A stretch of 64,000 nucleotides of DNA, taken from NCBI RefSeq assembly GCF_012184415.1, contig NZ_VTOX01000002.1, forward strand, positions 248,001 to 312,000. The letters are read 5' to 3'. The first letter of the stretch is position 1; each line of letters begins with the position of its first letter. Below the pieces are notes generated by a model that did not search any database, was not told where the DNA came from, and saw only the letters and a program-made list of their open reading frames with translations. Positions 1 to 9,510 of the stretch are shown in pieces. A program made the translations under genes and the position numbers. Source of the stretch: Ramlibacter lithotrophicus (lineage in GTDB: Bacteria; Pseudomonadota; Gammaproteobacteria; Burkholderiales; Burkholderiaceae_C).

Positions 1-998
1 CCAACGTCGGCAAGGAAGCGATCGCGCTGAACCTGAAGGACCAGCGCGGCCGCGACCTGCTCGCCCGCCTCATCCGCGAACTGGACGTCGATGTCTTCTG
101 CTGCAACACCTTGCCGTCGCGTTACGAGCCTCTGGGCATCGACCCGGCGACATTGCGCCGGGCCCGCCCCGGCCTGATCTGGGCGGCCATCTCGGCGATG
201 GGGCCCGAGTACCCCGACGCGCCGGGCTACGACCCGGTGCTGCAGGCGATGGCCGGCTACATGGAAGTCACCGGCGACAAGGACGGTCCGCCGATGCTCA
301 CCGGCATTCCGGTCGTCGACCTGAAGGCCGGCGACGAGCTGTATTCGAGCGTCCTGCTGGCGCTGCTGGAGCGCCAGGAAACCGGCGCCGGCAAGGAGAT
401 CCACGTCTCGATGCTGCAGGCCGCCGCATCCTGGCTGATCACGCTGCTGCCGCTGATCGACTTCGGCTGCAAGCCCGAAGAGATCACGCGCTCCGGCAAC
501 GAACACCGCAAGTTCATCCCCACCAACGTCTACCCGGCGCGCGACGGCTACGTCTACCTGGCGATCGGCAGCGACGTGCAGTGGCGGCGCCTGACGGCGA
601 TGCCGAAGTTCGCAGCGGTGGCGAGCGAGGCGCGCCAGACCAACGAAGGGCGCCAGGCCGGACGCGAGCAACTGAGGCGCGACATGGTCGCGGTCACCAT
701 GCAGCACACCGTGGACGATCTCCTGGCCGACCTGGCGGTCGCCACCATCCCGGCCACCCGCATCCACGACATCCGGCAGGCGAGCGAACTGCCGGCGCTG
801 CACGACAAGCTCACGCGCACGACCATGCCGGACGGCCGCACGCTGCGCATGCAGCCGATGGCAGTGGACGTGGCGGGCGCCCCGGGCACGCTGGGCTTCG
901 CGCCGAAATACGGACAGCACACGCGCGAGGTGCTGGCGGAAGCGGGGCTCTCGCCCCCCGCGATCGAGGAACTGGCCGCCGCGGGGGTGATCGCATGA
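1..998 (+). CDS. Family III CoA-transferase (CaiB/BaiF type), 5' end cut off by the window
   Basis: The frame is already open at the window edge and gives 331 residues ending at a TGA at 996-998; roughly the first 70-90 residues of a family protein of about 400 are missing. What remains fits a class III CoA-transferase: an early [20 protein letters not shown] segment, then the helix [19 protein letters not shown], which is strongly conserved in this family, and a C-terminal part with the motif [14 protein letters not shown]. Such enzymes move CoA from an acyl-CoA to a free acid in the cytoplasm. The stop overlaps the next start (ATGA), so it is probably co-translated with the dehydrogenase-hydratase fusion and activates or recycles the substrate of that enzyme. 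The actual acid cannot be told from sequence. Confidence 0.88.
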   Translation, partial: NVGKEAIALNLKDQRGRDLLARLIRELDVDVFCCNTLPSRYEPLGIDPATLRRARPGLIWAAISAMGPEYPDAPGYDPVLQAMAGYMEVTGDKDGPPMLTGIPVVDLKAGDELYSSVLLALLERQETGAGKEIHVSMLQAAASWLITLLPLIDFGCKPEEITRSGNEHRKFIPTNVYPARDGYVYLAIGSDVQWRRLTAMPKFAAVASEARQTNEGRQAGREQLRRDMVAVTMQHTVDDLLADLAVATIPATRIHDIRQASELPALHDKLTRTTMPDGRTLRMQPMAVDVAGAPGTLGFAPKYGQHTREVLAEAGLSPPAIEELAAAGVIA

Positions 999-3001
999 AC
1001 GCGCGCGCCAACCCGCTGCTCGAAACGCCGGCGCGGCCCCTGCCGCGCCATGTGGCGGTGATCGGCGCCGGCGCGATCGGGCCGGACATCGCGTACTACC
1101 TGAAGACCGCGCTGCCGGGCCTGAAGGTCACGCTGCTGGACGTGCGGCAGGAGGCGATCGATGCCGCGCTGGCGCGCCTGGCGGGGTATGTCGACAAGGC
1201 GGTGCAGCGCGGCAAGATGACCGCGGAACAGGCGCGGCAGGCGCTGGCAGGCCTGGAGGGCAGCACCGACTATGGCGCGCTGGTGGGCTGCGACTGGGTG
1301 CTGGAAGCGGCCACCGAGGACCTGGCGCTCAAGCGCCGCATCTTCGCCGACGTGGAAGCGCGCGTCGCGAGCGACGCCGTCATCACCTCCAACACCAGTT
1401 CGCTGCCGGCGGCCCGCATCTTCGCCGAGCTGAAACACCCGGGACGGGCCACCGTCACCCATTTCTTCGCTCCGGCCTGGCGCAATCCGGCGGTGGAGGT
1501 CGTCGACTGGCCGGGCGCCGATGCTGCGCTTGTCGCCTGGCTGCGCCACCTGTTCGCGGCCACCGGCAAATTGCCGCTGGCGACCAGCGACGCACCGTGC
1601 TTCATGTTGGACCGCGTCTTCGACAACTGGTGCAACGAGGCGGCGCTGTTGCTGGCCGACGCGACGGCGGCACAGGTCGACACGGTGGCAGGCGAATTCG
1701 TGCACGCCGGCCCGTTCTTCGTGCTGAACCTCGCGCACGGCAACCCGATCATCGTCGAGACCAACAACCTGCAGGCCGACGAGGAAGGCGAGCACTACCG
1801 CCCCGCCGCGATCTTCCGCTCGGTGGACCGCTGGCACACCGTGGCGCCGGGACGGCAGGTCGAGGTGCCGCCGGCGCTGCGCGGGCGAATGCGGGACCGG
1901 CTGCTGGGCGTGCTGTTGTCGCAGGCCGTCGACATCCTCGACCGGGGCATAGGCGGCGCCGCCGACCTGGACCTGGGTTGCCGCATCGCGCTGGGCTTCA
2001 AGCGAGGGCCGCTGGAGCTGATGCGGGAACTGGGCGAGGCCGAGTGCGCGCGGGTGCTGCAGCGCTTTGCCGCCGAGCGCCCGGGCATGCCCTCGGCCGG
2101 CCGGCCGCTGCCGCAGTACCAGCCCGCCCAACGGCATGTGCTGGTGGACGACGTCGACCGGGTGAAGGTGATCACGTTGCGCCGGCCCGAGGCGCTGAAC
2201 GCCTTGCACGACGAGATGACCGACGAGATCCTGGCCGTGATCCGCCGCCACGAGGCCGATCCGCGGGTGGCCGGTTTCGTGATCGTCGGCTACGGCACCA
2301 AGGCGTTCTGCGCCGGCGCCGACATCGGACGCTTCCCTTCGCTGCTCGGCGATGCCGACGCGGCCGCGCAGTACGCGCGCGACTGCTCGCGCCTGCTGGT
2401 GCACCTGGACCGCTCGCCCAAACCGGTGGTCGCCGCGCTGAACGGCATGGGGCTGGGCGGCGGGCTGGAGCTGGCGATGCGCTGCCACGCCATCGTGGCC
2501 GACCGCCGCGCCGTCATGCAGTTGCCCGAGGTCGGGCTGGGCATCGTCCCGGGCATAGGCGCGATGGTGGTGCCGTACCGGCGCTGGCCGCGCGCCGCGG
2601 CCGTGCTGCACGGCATGTTGACGCGCGGCGAGCGGCTGCGCGCCGGGCAGGCGCAGGAGCTGGGGATCGTCGACGAACTGGCCGACGGCTGGCAGGACCT
2701 GGTCACGCGCGCCGTCGCGCGGGTGCACGCGCTGGCGGGCGCGGTGCGCCCGATTCCCGACGGTCCGGTGGCGGTGCCGCCGTTCGAGCCGGCGCCAGCG
2801 GCCGAGGCCGGCGTGCGCAGCGCGGCGATCGTGGCGCTGATCGAACAGGCGGTGCGCGAAGCCGCCGCCGCAACGACGCTCGGAGACGCGCTGGAGATCG
2901 GTTATCGCGCGTTCGGCGCGGCGGCCTGCACCCCGGCCGCGCGCGAAGGCATCGCCGCCTTCCTCGCGAAAAGAAGTCCGGACTTCGTGGCCACCGGCTG
3001 A
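995..3001 (+). CDS. 3-hydroxyacyl-CoA dehydrogenase / enoyl-CoA hydratase fusion
   Basis: Start chosen at the ATG that overlaps the previous stop, giving 668 residues. Residues 18-370 are an NAD-dependent 3-hydroxyacyl-CoA dehydrogenase: a GAGAIG dinucleotide-binding turn near residue 24, the SNTSSLP motif, and [11 protein letters not shown] with the probable catalytic His156. Residues about 380-668 are a crotonase: AFCAGADI and [13 protein letters not shown] form the oxyanion hole, and both hydratase glutamates are present (GGGLELAM and [11 protein letters not shown]). Domain order is dehydrogenase first, hydratase second, the reverse of the classical FadB. It would hydrate an enoyl-CoA and oxidise the 3-hydroxyacyl-CoA, in line with the CoA-transferase upstream. 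A TRAP carrier follows after 63 bp. Confidence 0.9.
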   Translation: MNARANPLLETPARPLPRHVAVIGAGAIGPDIAYYLKTALPGLKVTLLDVRQEAIDAALARLAGYVDKAVQRGKMTAEQARQALAGLEGSTDYGALVGCDWVLEAATEDLALKRRIFADVEARVASDAVITSNTSSLPAARIFAELKHPGRATVTHFFAPAWRNPAVEVVDWPGADAALVAWLRHLFAATGKLPLATSDAPCFMLDRVFDNWCNEAALLLADATAAQVDTVAGEFVHAGPFFVLNLAHGNPIIVETNNLQADEEGEHYRPAAIFRSVDRWHTVAPGRQVEVPPALRGRMRDRLLGVLLSQAVDILDRGIGGAADLDLGCRIALGFKRGPLELMRELGEAECARVLQRFAAERPGMPSAGRPLPQYQPAQRHVLVDDVDRVKVITLRRPEALNALHDEMTDEILAVIRRHEADPRVAGFVIVGYGTKAFCAGADIGRFPSLLGDADAAAQYARDCSRLLVHLDRSPKPVVAALNGMGLGGGLELAMRCHAIVADRRAVMQLPEVGLGIVPGIGAMVVPYRRWPRAAAVLHGMLTRGERLRAGQAQELGIVDELADGWQDLVTRAVARVHALAGAVRPIPDGPVAVPPFEPAPAAEAGVRSAAIVALIEQAVREAAAATTLGDALEIGYRAFGAAACTPAAREGIAAFLAKRSPDFVATG

Positions 3002-3064
3002 TGGCCGGGGCGGCACCACATTTGCAGTTCCCGTAGGTCGTACAGAGAAAACAGGAGACATGTC

Positions 3065-4090
3065 ATGAACAAGCTTTCGATTCTTGCAGCGGCCGCACTG
3101 GCGGCCATGTTGGGCAGCGCGCCGGCCGGCGCCCAGACGGTGCTCACCGCATCGTCCTGGGTTCCGCCCAATCACCCGCTCACCGCGAATGGACTGGTCG
3201 CCTGGACCAGGGAGGTGGAACAGGCGACGCAGGGCCGCGTCAAGTTCAACGTGCTGCCCAAGGCGCCGGTGGCGCCGCCGCAGACCTTCGACGCCGTGAA
3301 GGACGGCGTCGTCGACGTCTCGTTCACGGTGCACGGCTACACCCCGGGCCGCTTCGTGCTCACCAAGATGACCGAATTCGGCTTCCTCGGCGATTCGGCC
3401 GAGGCGATCTCGGTCGCCTACCAGCGCATGCACGACCGCCACCTGGCCAAGGTCGGCGAGCACAAGGGCGTCAAGGTGATCGGCGTGTTCTCGCATGGGC
3501 CGGGCCAGATCTACACCGTCAAGACGCCGGTCACCACGGTGGCCGACCTGCAGAACATGAAGGTGCGCGTGGGCGGCGGCATCGTCAACGACTACACCCG
3601 CGCGCTGGGCGGCAGCCCGCTGCTCAAGCCATCGAGCGAATCGTTCCAGATGCTGCAGAGCGGCGTCGCCGACGGCATCTTCTTCCCCAACGAGTCGATC
3701 ACCGGCTTCAAGCTCACCAGCCTGATCAGGCACGGCACCCTGGTGCCTGGCGGCCTGTACAACACCAGTTTCGTCATGATGATGAACGAGGCGAAGTACA
3801 ACGCCTTGCCCAAGGCCGACCGCGACGCGATCGACAAGGTCTCCGGCGAACACTTCGCGCGGCTCGCCGGCCGGATGTGGGATGCGGCCGACGCGGCGGG
3901 CCTCAAGGAGATCAAGGCGGCCGGCATCGACGTGCGCACCGCCAGCCCCGCCTTCGTCGCCGAAGCCAAGGCCAAGGTCGATCCGATCGAGCAGGCCTGG
4001 TACAACGAAGTGAAGGCCAAGGGGCTCGACGGCGCGGCGCTGATGCGCGAGTTCCGGGCCGAGATCGCCAAAGTGGCGGCCGGGCGCTAG
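3065..4090 (+). CDS. dctP: TRAP transporter solute-binding protein (DctP family)
   Basis: 341 residues with a clear Sec signal peptide, MNKLSILAAAALAAMLGSAP followed by an AGA cleavage site, so it is periplasmic. The body has DctP family features: TREVEQATQGRVKFNVLP near the N terminus, a central RVGGG segment where an arginine usually binds the substrate carboxylate, and a C-terminal helical EIAKVAAGR tail. A purine-rich ribosome site, acaggaga, sits 5-12 bases upstream of the ATG. Only 3 bases separate it from the small permease gene. The ligand is not predictable; family members mostly bind organic acids, which suits an operon of CoA-ester and 2-oxo-acid enzymes. Confidence 0.92.
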   Translation: MNKLSILAAAALAAMLGSAPAGAQTVLTASSWVPPNHPLTANGLVAWTREVEQATQGRVKFNVLPKAPVAPPQTFDAVKDGVVDVSFTVHGYTPGRFVLTKMTEFGFLGDSAEAISVAYQRMHDRHLAKVGEHKGVKVIGVFSHGPGQIYTVKTPVTTVADLQNMKVRVGGGIVNDYTRALGGSPLLKPSSESFQMLQSGVADGIFFPNESITGFKLTSLIRHGTLVPGGLYNTSFVMMMNEAKYNALPKADRDAIDKVSGEHFARLAGRMWDAADAAGLKEIKAAGIDVRTASPAFVAEAKAKVDPIEQAWYNEVKAKGLDGAALMREFRAEIAKVAAGR

Positions 4091-4093
4091 CCC

Positions 4094-4633
4094 GTGGACC
4101 AGGGCCTGCACCCGCTGGCGGCGGGGGACCACCCGCCGGCGCTCGCGCCCCCGCCGCTGGTGCTGCGGCGCACCGAGCGCGCGCTGGGCGTGCTGGCCGC
4201 GCTGGCGCTGGTGGGCATAGTACTGCTCACCTGCGTCGACGTGGTCGGCCGCTACCTGCTGAACCGGCCCCTCACCGGCGCCTTCGAGCTGTCGGAGATG
4301 GCGATGGGCGCGCTGGTGTTCGCCAGCCTGCCGCTGGTGACGCTGCGCCGCCAGCAGGTCACGGTGGACCTGCTGGACTGGCTGGTACCGGCGAGCTGGC
4401 GCACCGCGCAGGACGCGGCGGCGAGCCTCGTTGCCGCCCTGTGCGTCGGCGTGGTCGCCTGGCGGCTCTGGGTCAAGGCCGCGGAGATGCTGGCCAACGG
4501 CGAGACCACGGCGGTGCTGAAGATTCCCATGTACCCGCTGGTGCATGCGATGGCCTTGCTGAGTTTCCTCACGGCCGTCGTGATCCTCGCCATGGCCTGG
4601 ACGGACACCCGCTCACGGATCGGCCGGCCATGA
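4094..4633 (+). CDS. dctQ: TRAP transporter small permease (DctQ family)
   Basis: 179 residues beginning at a GTG 3 bases after dctP. After a proline-rich cytoplasmic head of about 35 residues there are four hydrophobic segments, with the DctQ hallmark DVVGRYLLNRPLTGAFELSE between the first and second. It forms the membrane complex with the large permease encoded next; their genes overlap by ATGA (4630-4633). The proline/alanine-rich head is longer than usual, and an internal start cannot be excluded, since no strong ribosome site is seen before the GTG. Confidence 0.88.
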   Translation: MDQGLHPLAAGDHPPALAPPPLVLRRTERALGVLAALALVGIVLLTCVDVVGRYLLNRPLTGAFELSEMAMGALVFASLPLVTLRRQQVTVDLLDWLVPASWRTAQDAAASLVAALCVGVVAWRLWVKAAEMLANGETTAVLKIPMYPLVHAMALLSFLTAVVILAMAWTDTRSRIGRP

Positions 4634-5922
4634 ACGAAGCGCTGATTGCCTTCGCCGCGATGCTGGTGCTCGCCTTCGCGCGGGTGCCGATCGCGTTCGC
4701 GATGGGGCTGGTCGGCTTCGCCGGGTTTGCCTTCAAGACCAGCGTGCCGGCGGCGCTGGCGATGACGGGGGCCGTGACCTACGAGACGGGCCTGTCGTAC
4801 GCGCTGTCGATCGTGCCGCTGTTCGTGCTGATGGGCAACCTGGTCACGCGCGCCGGCCTCTCCGAGGAACTGTACAAGGCGTCGCATGCGTTCCTCGGGC
4901 ACCGGCGCGGCGGCCTGGCCATGGCCACCATCGTCGCGTGCGGCGGCTTTTCCGCGATTTCCGGCTCCTCGGTCGCGACCGCCGCCACGATGGCGAAGGT
5001 GGCCGTGCCGCCGATGCAGCGCTTCGGCTACTCCGACGCGCTCGCGTCCGGTTCGGTGGCCGCCGGCGGGACGCTGGGGATCCTGATCCCGCCGTCGGTG
5101 GTGATGGTCATCTACGGCATCCTCACGCAGCAGAACATCGGCAAGCTGTTCATCGCCGGCATCCTGCCCGGGCTGCTCGCGATCGGCTGCTACCTCGGCG
5201 CCATCATGGTGACGGTGCATTTCGACCCGGCATCGGGCCCACCCGGGCGGCGGCTGCCGATGCTGGAGCGGCTGCGCACGCTCAAGGGCGTGTGGGGCGT
5301 GCTGCTGCTGTTCGGCGTGGTGCTGGGCGGCATCTACGGCGGCGTCTTCACACCGACGGAAGCGGCGGGCATAGGCGCCGCCGGCGGCTTCGTGTTCGCG
5401 ATCTGGCGCCGCGGCTGGGACCGCGCGATGCTGCGCGAGGTGCTGGTGGAGAGCGCGGCGACCACCGGGATGATGTTCACCATCCTGATCGGCGCCCTGA
5501 TCTTCGCCAACTTCGTCAACCTGACGACCATGCCGGGCGAGCTGATCGCGCTCACCGACCGCTTCACGGCCACCCCGCTGCTGGTGATCTTCGCGATCTG
5601 CTTCATCTACGTGCTGCTCGGCTGCGTGCTGGAGAGCATGTCGATGATCCTGCTGACGGTGCCGATGTTCTTCCCGGTGGTGCAGCACCTGGGCTTCGAC
5701 CTGATCTGGTTCGGGATCATCGTGGTGGTCGTGACCGAGATCAGCCTGATCACGCCGCCCGTCGGCCTCAACGTGTTCGTGCTGCGCAGCGTGCTGCCCG
5801 ACATTCCCACGGCGACGGTGTTCCGCGGCGTCATGCCGTTCGTCGCCGCCGACGTGGTGCGGCTGGGGTTGCTGGTGGTGTTTCCCGTGATTTCGCTGTA
5901 CCTCACGCAGTTCGTGCGGTAG
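4630..5922 (+). CDS. dctM: TRAP transporter large permease (DctM family)
   Basis: 430 residues, start fixed by the ATGA overlap with the small permease. A strongly hydrophobic protein with about 12 membrane segments. Family landmarks include RVPIAFAMGLVGF near the N terminus, GGFSAISGSSVATAATMAKV, the GGTLGILIPPSVVMVIYGI loop and the C-terminal TEISLITPPVGLNVFVL, the last two lining the substrate path in TRAP structures. It performs sodium-driven uptake of the ligand delivered by the DctP protein at 3065-4090. The oxidoreductase gene starts 8 bases after its stop. Confidence 0.93.
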   Translation: MNEALIAFAAMLVLAFARVPIAFAMGLVGFAGFAFKTSVPAALAMTGAVTYETGLSYALSIVPLFVLMGNLVTRAGLSEELYKASHAFLGHRRGGLAMATIVACGGFSAISGSSVATAATMAKVAVPPMQRFGYSDALASGSVAAGGTLGILIPPSVVMVIYGILTQQNIGKLFIAGILPGLLAIGCYLGAIMVTVHFDPASGPPGRRLPMLERLRTLKGVWGVLLLFGVVLGGIYGGVFTPTEAAGIGAAGGFVFAIWRRGWDRAMLREVLVESAATTGMMFTILIGALIFANFVNLTTMPGELIALTDRFTATPLLVIFAICFIYVLLGCVLESMSMILLTVPMFFPVVQHLGFDLIWFGIIVVVVTEISLITPPVGLNVFVLRSVLPDIPTATVFRGVMPFVAADVVRLGLLVVFPVISLYLTQFVR

Positions 5923-5930
5923 CGCCGGCC

Positions 5931-8900
5931 ATGGAACGCGGCCCGGTGTTCCTCACGGCCATGCAGGCGCTGGCACTGCTGCCCGTGCTGCAGCGCGAAC
6001 GCGATCGCGCGGCCGGCCTGAACACCGCGGGGTACGTGTCCGGCTACCGTGGCTCGCCGCTGGGCGGGCTGGACTTCGCGCTGCAGGAGGCGCAGCCGAT
6101 CCTGCAGGCGCACGACATCAGCTTCCGCCCCGCCGTCAACGAGGAGCTGGCCGCCACCGCGCTGTGGGGCACGCAGCAGCTGCACCTGCTGCCGCGACCG
6201 CAGCGCGACGGCATCTTCGGCCTATGGTACGGAAAAGGTCCCGGCGTCGACCGCTGCGGCGACGTGTTCAAGCATGCGAACTACGCCGGCACGTCGCGCC
6301 ATGGCGGCGTGCTGGCGGTGGCGGGCGACGACCACAGCGCGCGCTCGTCGGCCGTGGCGCACCAGAGCGAGCACATCTTCTCGGCCTGCGCGATGCCGGT
6401 GCTGGCGCCCACCGGCGTGCAGGACGTCCTCGACCTGGGGCTGCACGGCTGGGCCCTGTCGCGCTGGTGCGGCTGCTGGGTCGCGATGAAGCTGAGTTCG
6501 GAGACGGCGGAAACGTCGGCGACAGTGGTGCTCGATGCCGATCGCGTCGCCATTGCACTGCCAGGCGACTTTGCGTTGCCGCCCGACGGCGTGCACCTGC
6601 GCTGGCCCGATCCGCCGCTGGCGCAGGAGCGCCGGATGCAGGAGTTCAAGATCTACGCGGCGGCGGCTTATGCCCGCGCCAACGGGCTGAACCAGCTGGT
6701 GTTCGACACGCCGCGTCCGCGACTGGGGATCATCGCCTGCGGCAAGGCCTGGCTTGACGTGCGGCAGGCACTGGCCGGCCTCGGCATCGACGAACGCGTC
6801 GCGGCCGACATCGGCCTGCGCCTGTACCGGGTCGGCATGCCCTGGCCGCTGGAAGCCGGCGGCGTGCGCCGCTTCGCGCGCGGCCTGCGGGAGATCCTGG
6901 TGGTGGAGGAGAAGCGCCAGGTCATCGAGTACCAGTTGAAGGAGATGCTGTACGACTGGCCCGACGGCGAGCGCCCGCGCGTGGTCGGCAAGTTCGACGA
7001 GAGCGGCGAGTGGCCGGCGCCGCCGCACCAGTGGCTCCTGCCGCCCACGGGCGAACTGTCGCCGGCGCTGGTGGCACGCGCGATCGCCGCACGCATCGCT
7101 CCCTTCCACGACAGCCAGCCGATGCGCGAGCACCTGGCCATGTTGCGCGAGCAGGAAGCTGCCGCCGCGCGCGGCGGCGACGTGCTGCAACGCAGCCCCT
7201 ATTTCTGTTCGGGCTGCCCGCACAACCAGTCCACGCGCGTTCCCGAGGGCTCCTGCGCGCTGGCGGGCGTGGGCTGCCACCTGATGGCGGTCGGCATGGA
7301 ACGCAACACGCTGACGATCAGCCAGATGGGCGGCGAAGGCGTCACCTGGCTGGGGATGGCGCAGCATTCGGGCGCGGCCCACGTGTTCGCGAACATGGGC
7401 GACGGCACCTGGTTCCACTCGGGCCTGCTGGCGATCCGCGCCGCCGTGGCCGCCGGTGCCAACATCACCTACAAACTGCTGTTCAACGATGCCGTGGCGA
7501 TGACGGGCGGGCAGCCGGTCGACGGCGAGCTCACGGTGCCGCAGCTGACGCGGCAGCTGGCGGCCGAAGGCGTGGCGCGCATCGTGGTGCTGGCCGACGA
7601 CACGGGCAAGTACCCGTCGGGCGCCGGTTTCGCGCCGGGCGTGGTCGTTCGTCCGCGCGAGGACCTGGACGCCGTGCAGCGCGACTTGCGCGAGACGCCA
7701 GGCGTCACCGTGCTGGTCTACGACCAGGTGTGCGCCACCGAGCAGCGCCGCCGCCGGCGCGGCGCGCAGGAGGAACCGGCCCGGCGGCTGTTCATCAACG
7801 AACTGGTGTGCGACGGCTGCGGCGACTGCGCGGCGAAATCCAATTGCCTGTCGGTGGTGCCGGTGGCCACCGAGTTCGGTACCAAGCGGGCCATCGACCA
7901 GTTCTCCTGCAATCTCGATTTCAACTGCCTGGCCGGCTGCTGCCCCGCCATCGTGAGCGTCGAAGGCGCGACCTTGCGGCGCCCGCGCGTGGCCCTGCCG
8001 GCGGACACCCTGCCGGAGCCGGTCCTGCCCGCGCTCGAGCGGCCGTGGGAACTGCTGGTCGCCGGCGTGGGCGGCACCGGCGTCGTGACCATCGGAGCGC
8101 TGCTGGGGATGGCGGCGCACCTGGACGGACGTGGCGTCACGGTGCTGGACATGACCGGAATGTCGCAGAAGGCCGGCGCCGTCACCTCGCATGTGCGGAT
8201 CGCCCGCGGCGCCGGCGACCTGCACGCCGCGCGCATCGCCGCCGGCCAGGCCGACGTGCTGCTCGCCTGCGACATGGTGGTCGCCGCCGGCGCCGACGTG
8301 CGCGCCACCTTGCGCCGCGGGCGCACCCGTGCCCTGGCGAACAGCGCCCAGGTGATCACCGGCGAATTCCTGCGGCATCCGCAGCAGGTCTTTCCGCTGC
8401 CGGCGCTGCGGCAGGCGTTGTGCGATGCGGTCGGCGCGGGCGCGCTGGAGTTCGTCGACGCCACGCGCCTGGCGACGCAGTTGCTCGGCAACCAGGTCGC
8501 GGCCAACATCCTGATGCTGGGCCTGGCGTGGCAGCGCGGACTCGTGCCGCTGTCACGGGCCGCGCTGCGGCGCGCGATCGAACTGAATGCCGTGGCCGTC
8601 GCCGACAACCAGGCCGCATTCGAGTGGGGCCGTCGCATCGCCTGGGACCCGGAAGGCGTGGAACGGCTGGCGGCGCGGGCCGCACCGCCGGTGCCCCGGC
8701 GGCCGCCGGCCGACGGGCTCGCCGCCCTCGTCGCCAGCCGACGCGAGTTCCTCGCCGATTACCAGAACGAGCGCACCGCGCGGCGCTACGAACAACTGGT
8801 CGAGCAGGTGCGCCGGGCGGAAGCGGACGCCGTTCCCGGCAGCACGCGCCTGGCGGAGGCCGTGGCACGCGGCGCGTTCCGGCTCGCCGCGGCCAAGGAC

Positions 8901-9347
8901 GAATACGAGGTGGCGCGGCTGCACGCCCACCCGGACTTCCGGCGCGCGCTGGACGCCAGCTTCGAGGGCGACTTCAGGGTTCGCCTGCACCTGGCACCGT
9001 CGTGGCTGGGCCGACCCGACCCGGTCACCGGTGAGGCGCGCAAGCGCGCGTTCGGGCCTTGGGCCTTGACGGCGCTACGGCTGCTGGCGCCGCTGAAGGC
9101 GCTGCGCGGCACGCCTTGCGACCCGTTCGGCCGCACGGCCGAACGGCGCCTGGGGCAGGCGCTGGCACGGGACTACCTGGACACGGTGCGGCGGCTGCTC
9201 GCGCACCTGGATGCCGGCAACCACGCCGTCGCGTGCGAGGTCGCCGCCCTGCCAGACACGATTTGCGGCTTCGGCCCGGTGCGCCGGCGCCATGCCGATG
9301 CCGCGCGCGAGCGGCAGCTCGAATTGATGCGGAACTGGCCCGCGTAG
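5931..9347 (+). CDS. Indolepyruvate:ferredoxin oxidoreductase, fused alpha-gamma type
   Basis: 1138 residues, matching the one-chain form of 2-oxoacid:ferredoxin oxidoreductase. The N-terminal region has the pyrimidine-domain signature GYVSGYRGSPLGGLDFAL. Around residue 424 is YFCSGCPHNQST followed by the thiamine-diphosphate part with MGGEGVTWLGMAQH and the GDGTWFHSG metal-binding segment. Residues about 622-680 hold the cysteine-rich ferredoxin-like section (VCDGCGDCAAKSNCLSV, then NCLAGCCP). From about 708 comes the gamma domain, AGVGGTGVVTIGALLGMAAH. It decarboxylates aryl- or branched-chain 2-oxo acids to acyl-CoA, reducing ferredoxin or another acceptor. As last gene of the operon it could supply the acyl-CoA for the upstream CoA enzymes; this link is inferred. 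Confidence 0.93.
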   Translation: MERGPVFLTAMQALALLPVLQRERDRAAGLNTAGYVSGYRGSPLGGLDFALQEAQPILQAHDISFRPAVNEELAATALWGTQQLHLLPRPQRDGIFGLWYGKGPGVDRCGDVFKHANYAGTSRHGGVLAVAGDDHSARSSAVAHQSEHIFSACAMPVLAPTGVQDVLDLGLHGWALSRWCGCWVAMKLSSETAETSATVVLDADRVAIALPGDFALPPDGVHLRWPDPPLAQERRMQEFKIYAAAAYARANGLNQLVFDTPRPRLGIIACGKAWLDVRQALAGLGIDERVAADIGLRLYRVGMPWPLEAGGVRRFARGLREILVVEEKRQVIEYQLKEMLYDWPDGERPRVVGKFDESGEWPAPPHQWLLPPTGELSPALVARAIAARIAPFHDSQPMREHLAMLREQEAAAARGGDVLQRSPYFCSGCPHNQSTRVPEGSCALAGVGCHLMAVGMERNTLTISQMGGEGVTWLGMAQHSGAAHVFANMGDGTWFHSGLLAIRAAVAAGANITYKLLFNDAVAMTGGQPVDGELTVPQLTRQLAAEGVARIVVLADDTGKYPSGAGFAPGVVVRPREDLDAVQRDLRETPGVTVLVYDQVCATEQRRRRRGAQEEPARRLFINELVCDGCGDCAAKSNCLSVVPVATEFGTKRAIDQFSCNLDFNCLAGCCPAIVSVEGATLRRPRVALPADTLPEPVLPALERPWELLVAGVGGTGVVTIGALLGMAAHLDGRGVTVLDMTGMSQKAGAVTSHVRIARGAGDLHAARIAAGQADVLLACDMVVAAGADVRATLRRGRTRALANSAQVITGEFLRHPQQVFPLPALRQALCDAVGAGALEFVDATRLATQLLGNQVAANILMLGLAWQRGLVPLSRAALRRAIELNAVAVADNQAAFEWGRRIAWDPEGVERLAARAAPPVPRRPPADGLAALVASRREFLADYQNERTARRYEQLVEQVRRAEADAVPGSTRLAEAVARGAFRLAAAKDEYEVARLHAHPDFRRALDASFEGDFRVRLHLAPSWLGRPDPVTGEARKRAFGPWALTALRLLAPLKALRGTPCDPFGRTAERRLGQALARDYLDTVRRLLAHLDAGNHAVACEVAALPDTICGFGPVRRRHADAARERQLELMRNWPA

Positions 9348-9384
9348 CAGTTTCAAGAGCCTGGGCGGCAGAAGTTGATTTTCT

Positions 9385-9471
9385 CCCTCTCCCCCTGGGA
9401 GAGGGCTGGGGTGAGGGCATGCGGCGCTGGCGAGTCAGCCCCCACCCCTGCCCTCCCCCAGAGGGGGAGGG
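9385..9471. repeat. Paired C/G-rich hairpins behind the first operon, possible terminator
   Basis: Two perfect inverted repeats lie here: ccctctccc at 9385-9393 pairs with gggagaggg at 9397-9405, and ccctccccc at 9451-9459 pairs with gggggaggg at 9463-9471. The stretch between also has partly complementary arms (ggggtgagggc and gcccccacccc), so the whole block can fold as one cruciform-like unit. It sits between convergent genes and resembles the short palindromic repeats scattered in many proteobacterial genomes. No T-run follows, so a terminator role is only possible. Confidence 0.6.
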
Positions 9472-9510
9472 AGCCACAAACGCTGTGCTGGCACAGGGCC
9501 CCGCGCGGGA

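Noticed and set aside
554-4546. A 1330-codon open frame on the minus strand across the first operon
   Set aside because: In 70% GC DNA the antisense of real genes is often open. Its translation is Arg/His/Gln-rich with no domain, and the plus-strand genes are all well supported.
9385-9471. Classic intrinsic terminator behind the oxidoreductase
   Set aside because: Hairpins are strong but no T-run follows; kept only as a palindromic repeat that may stop transcription.
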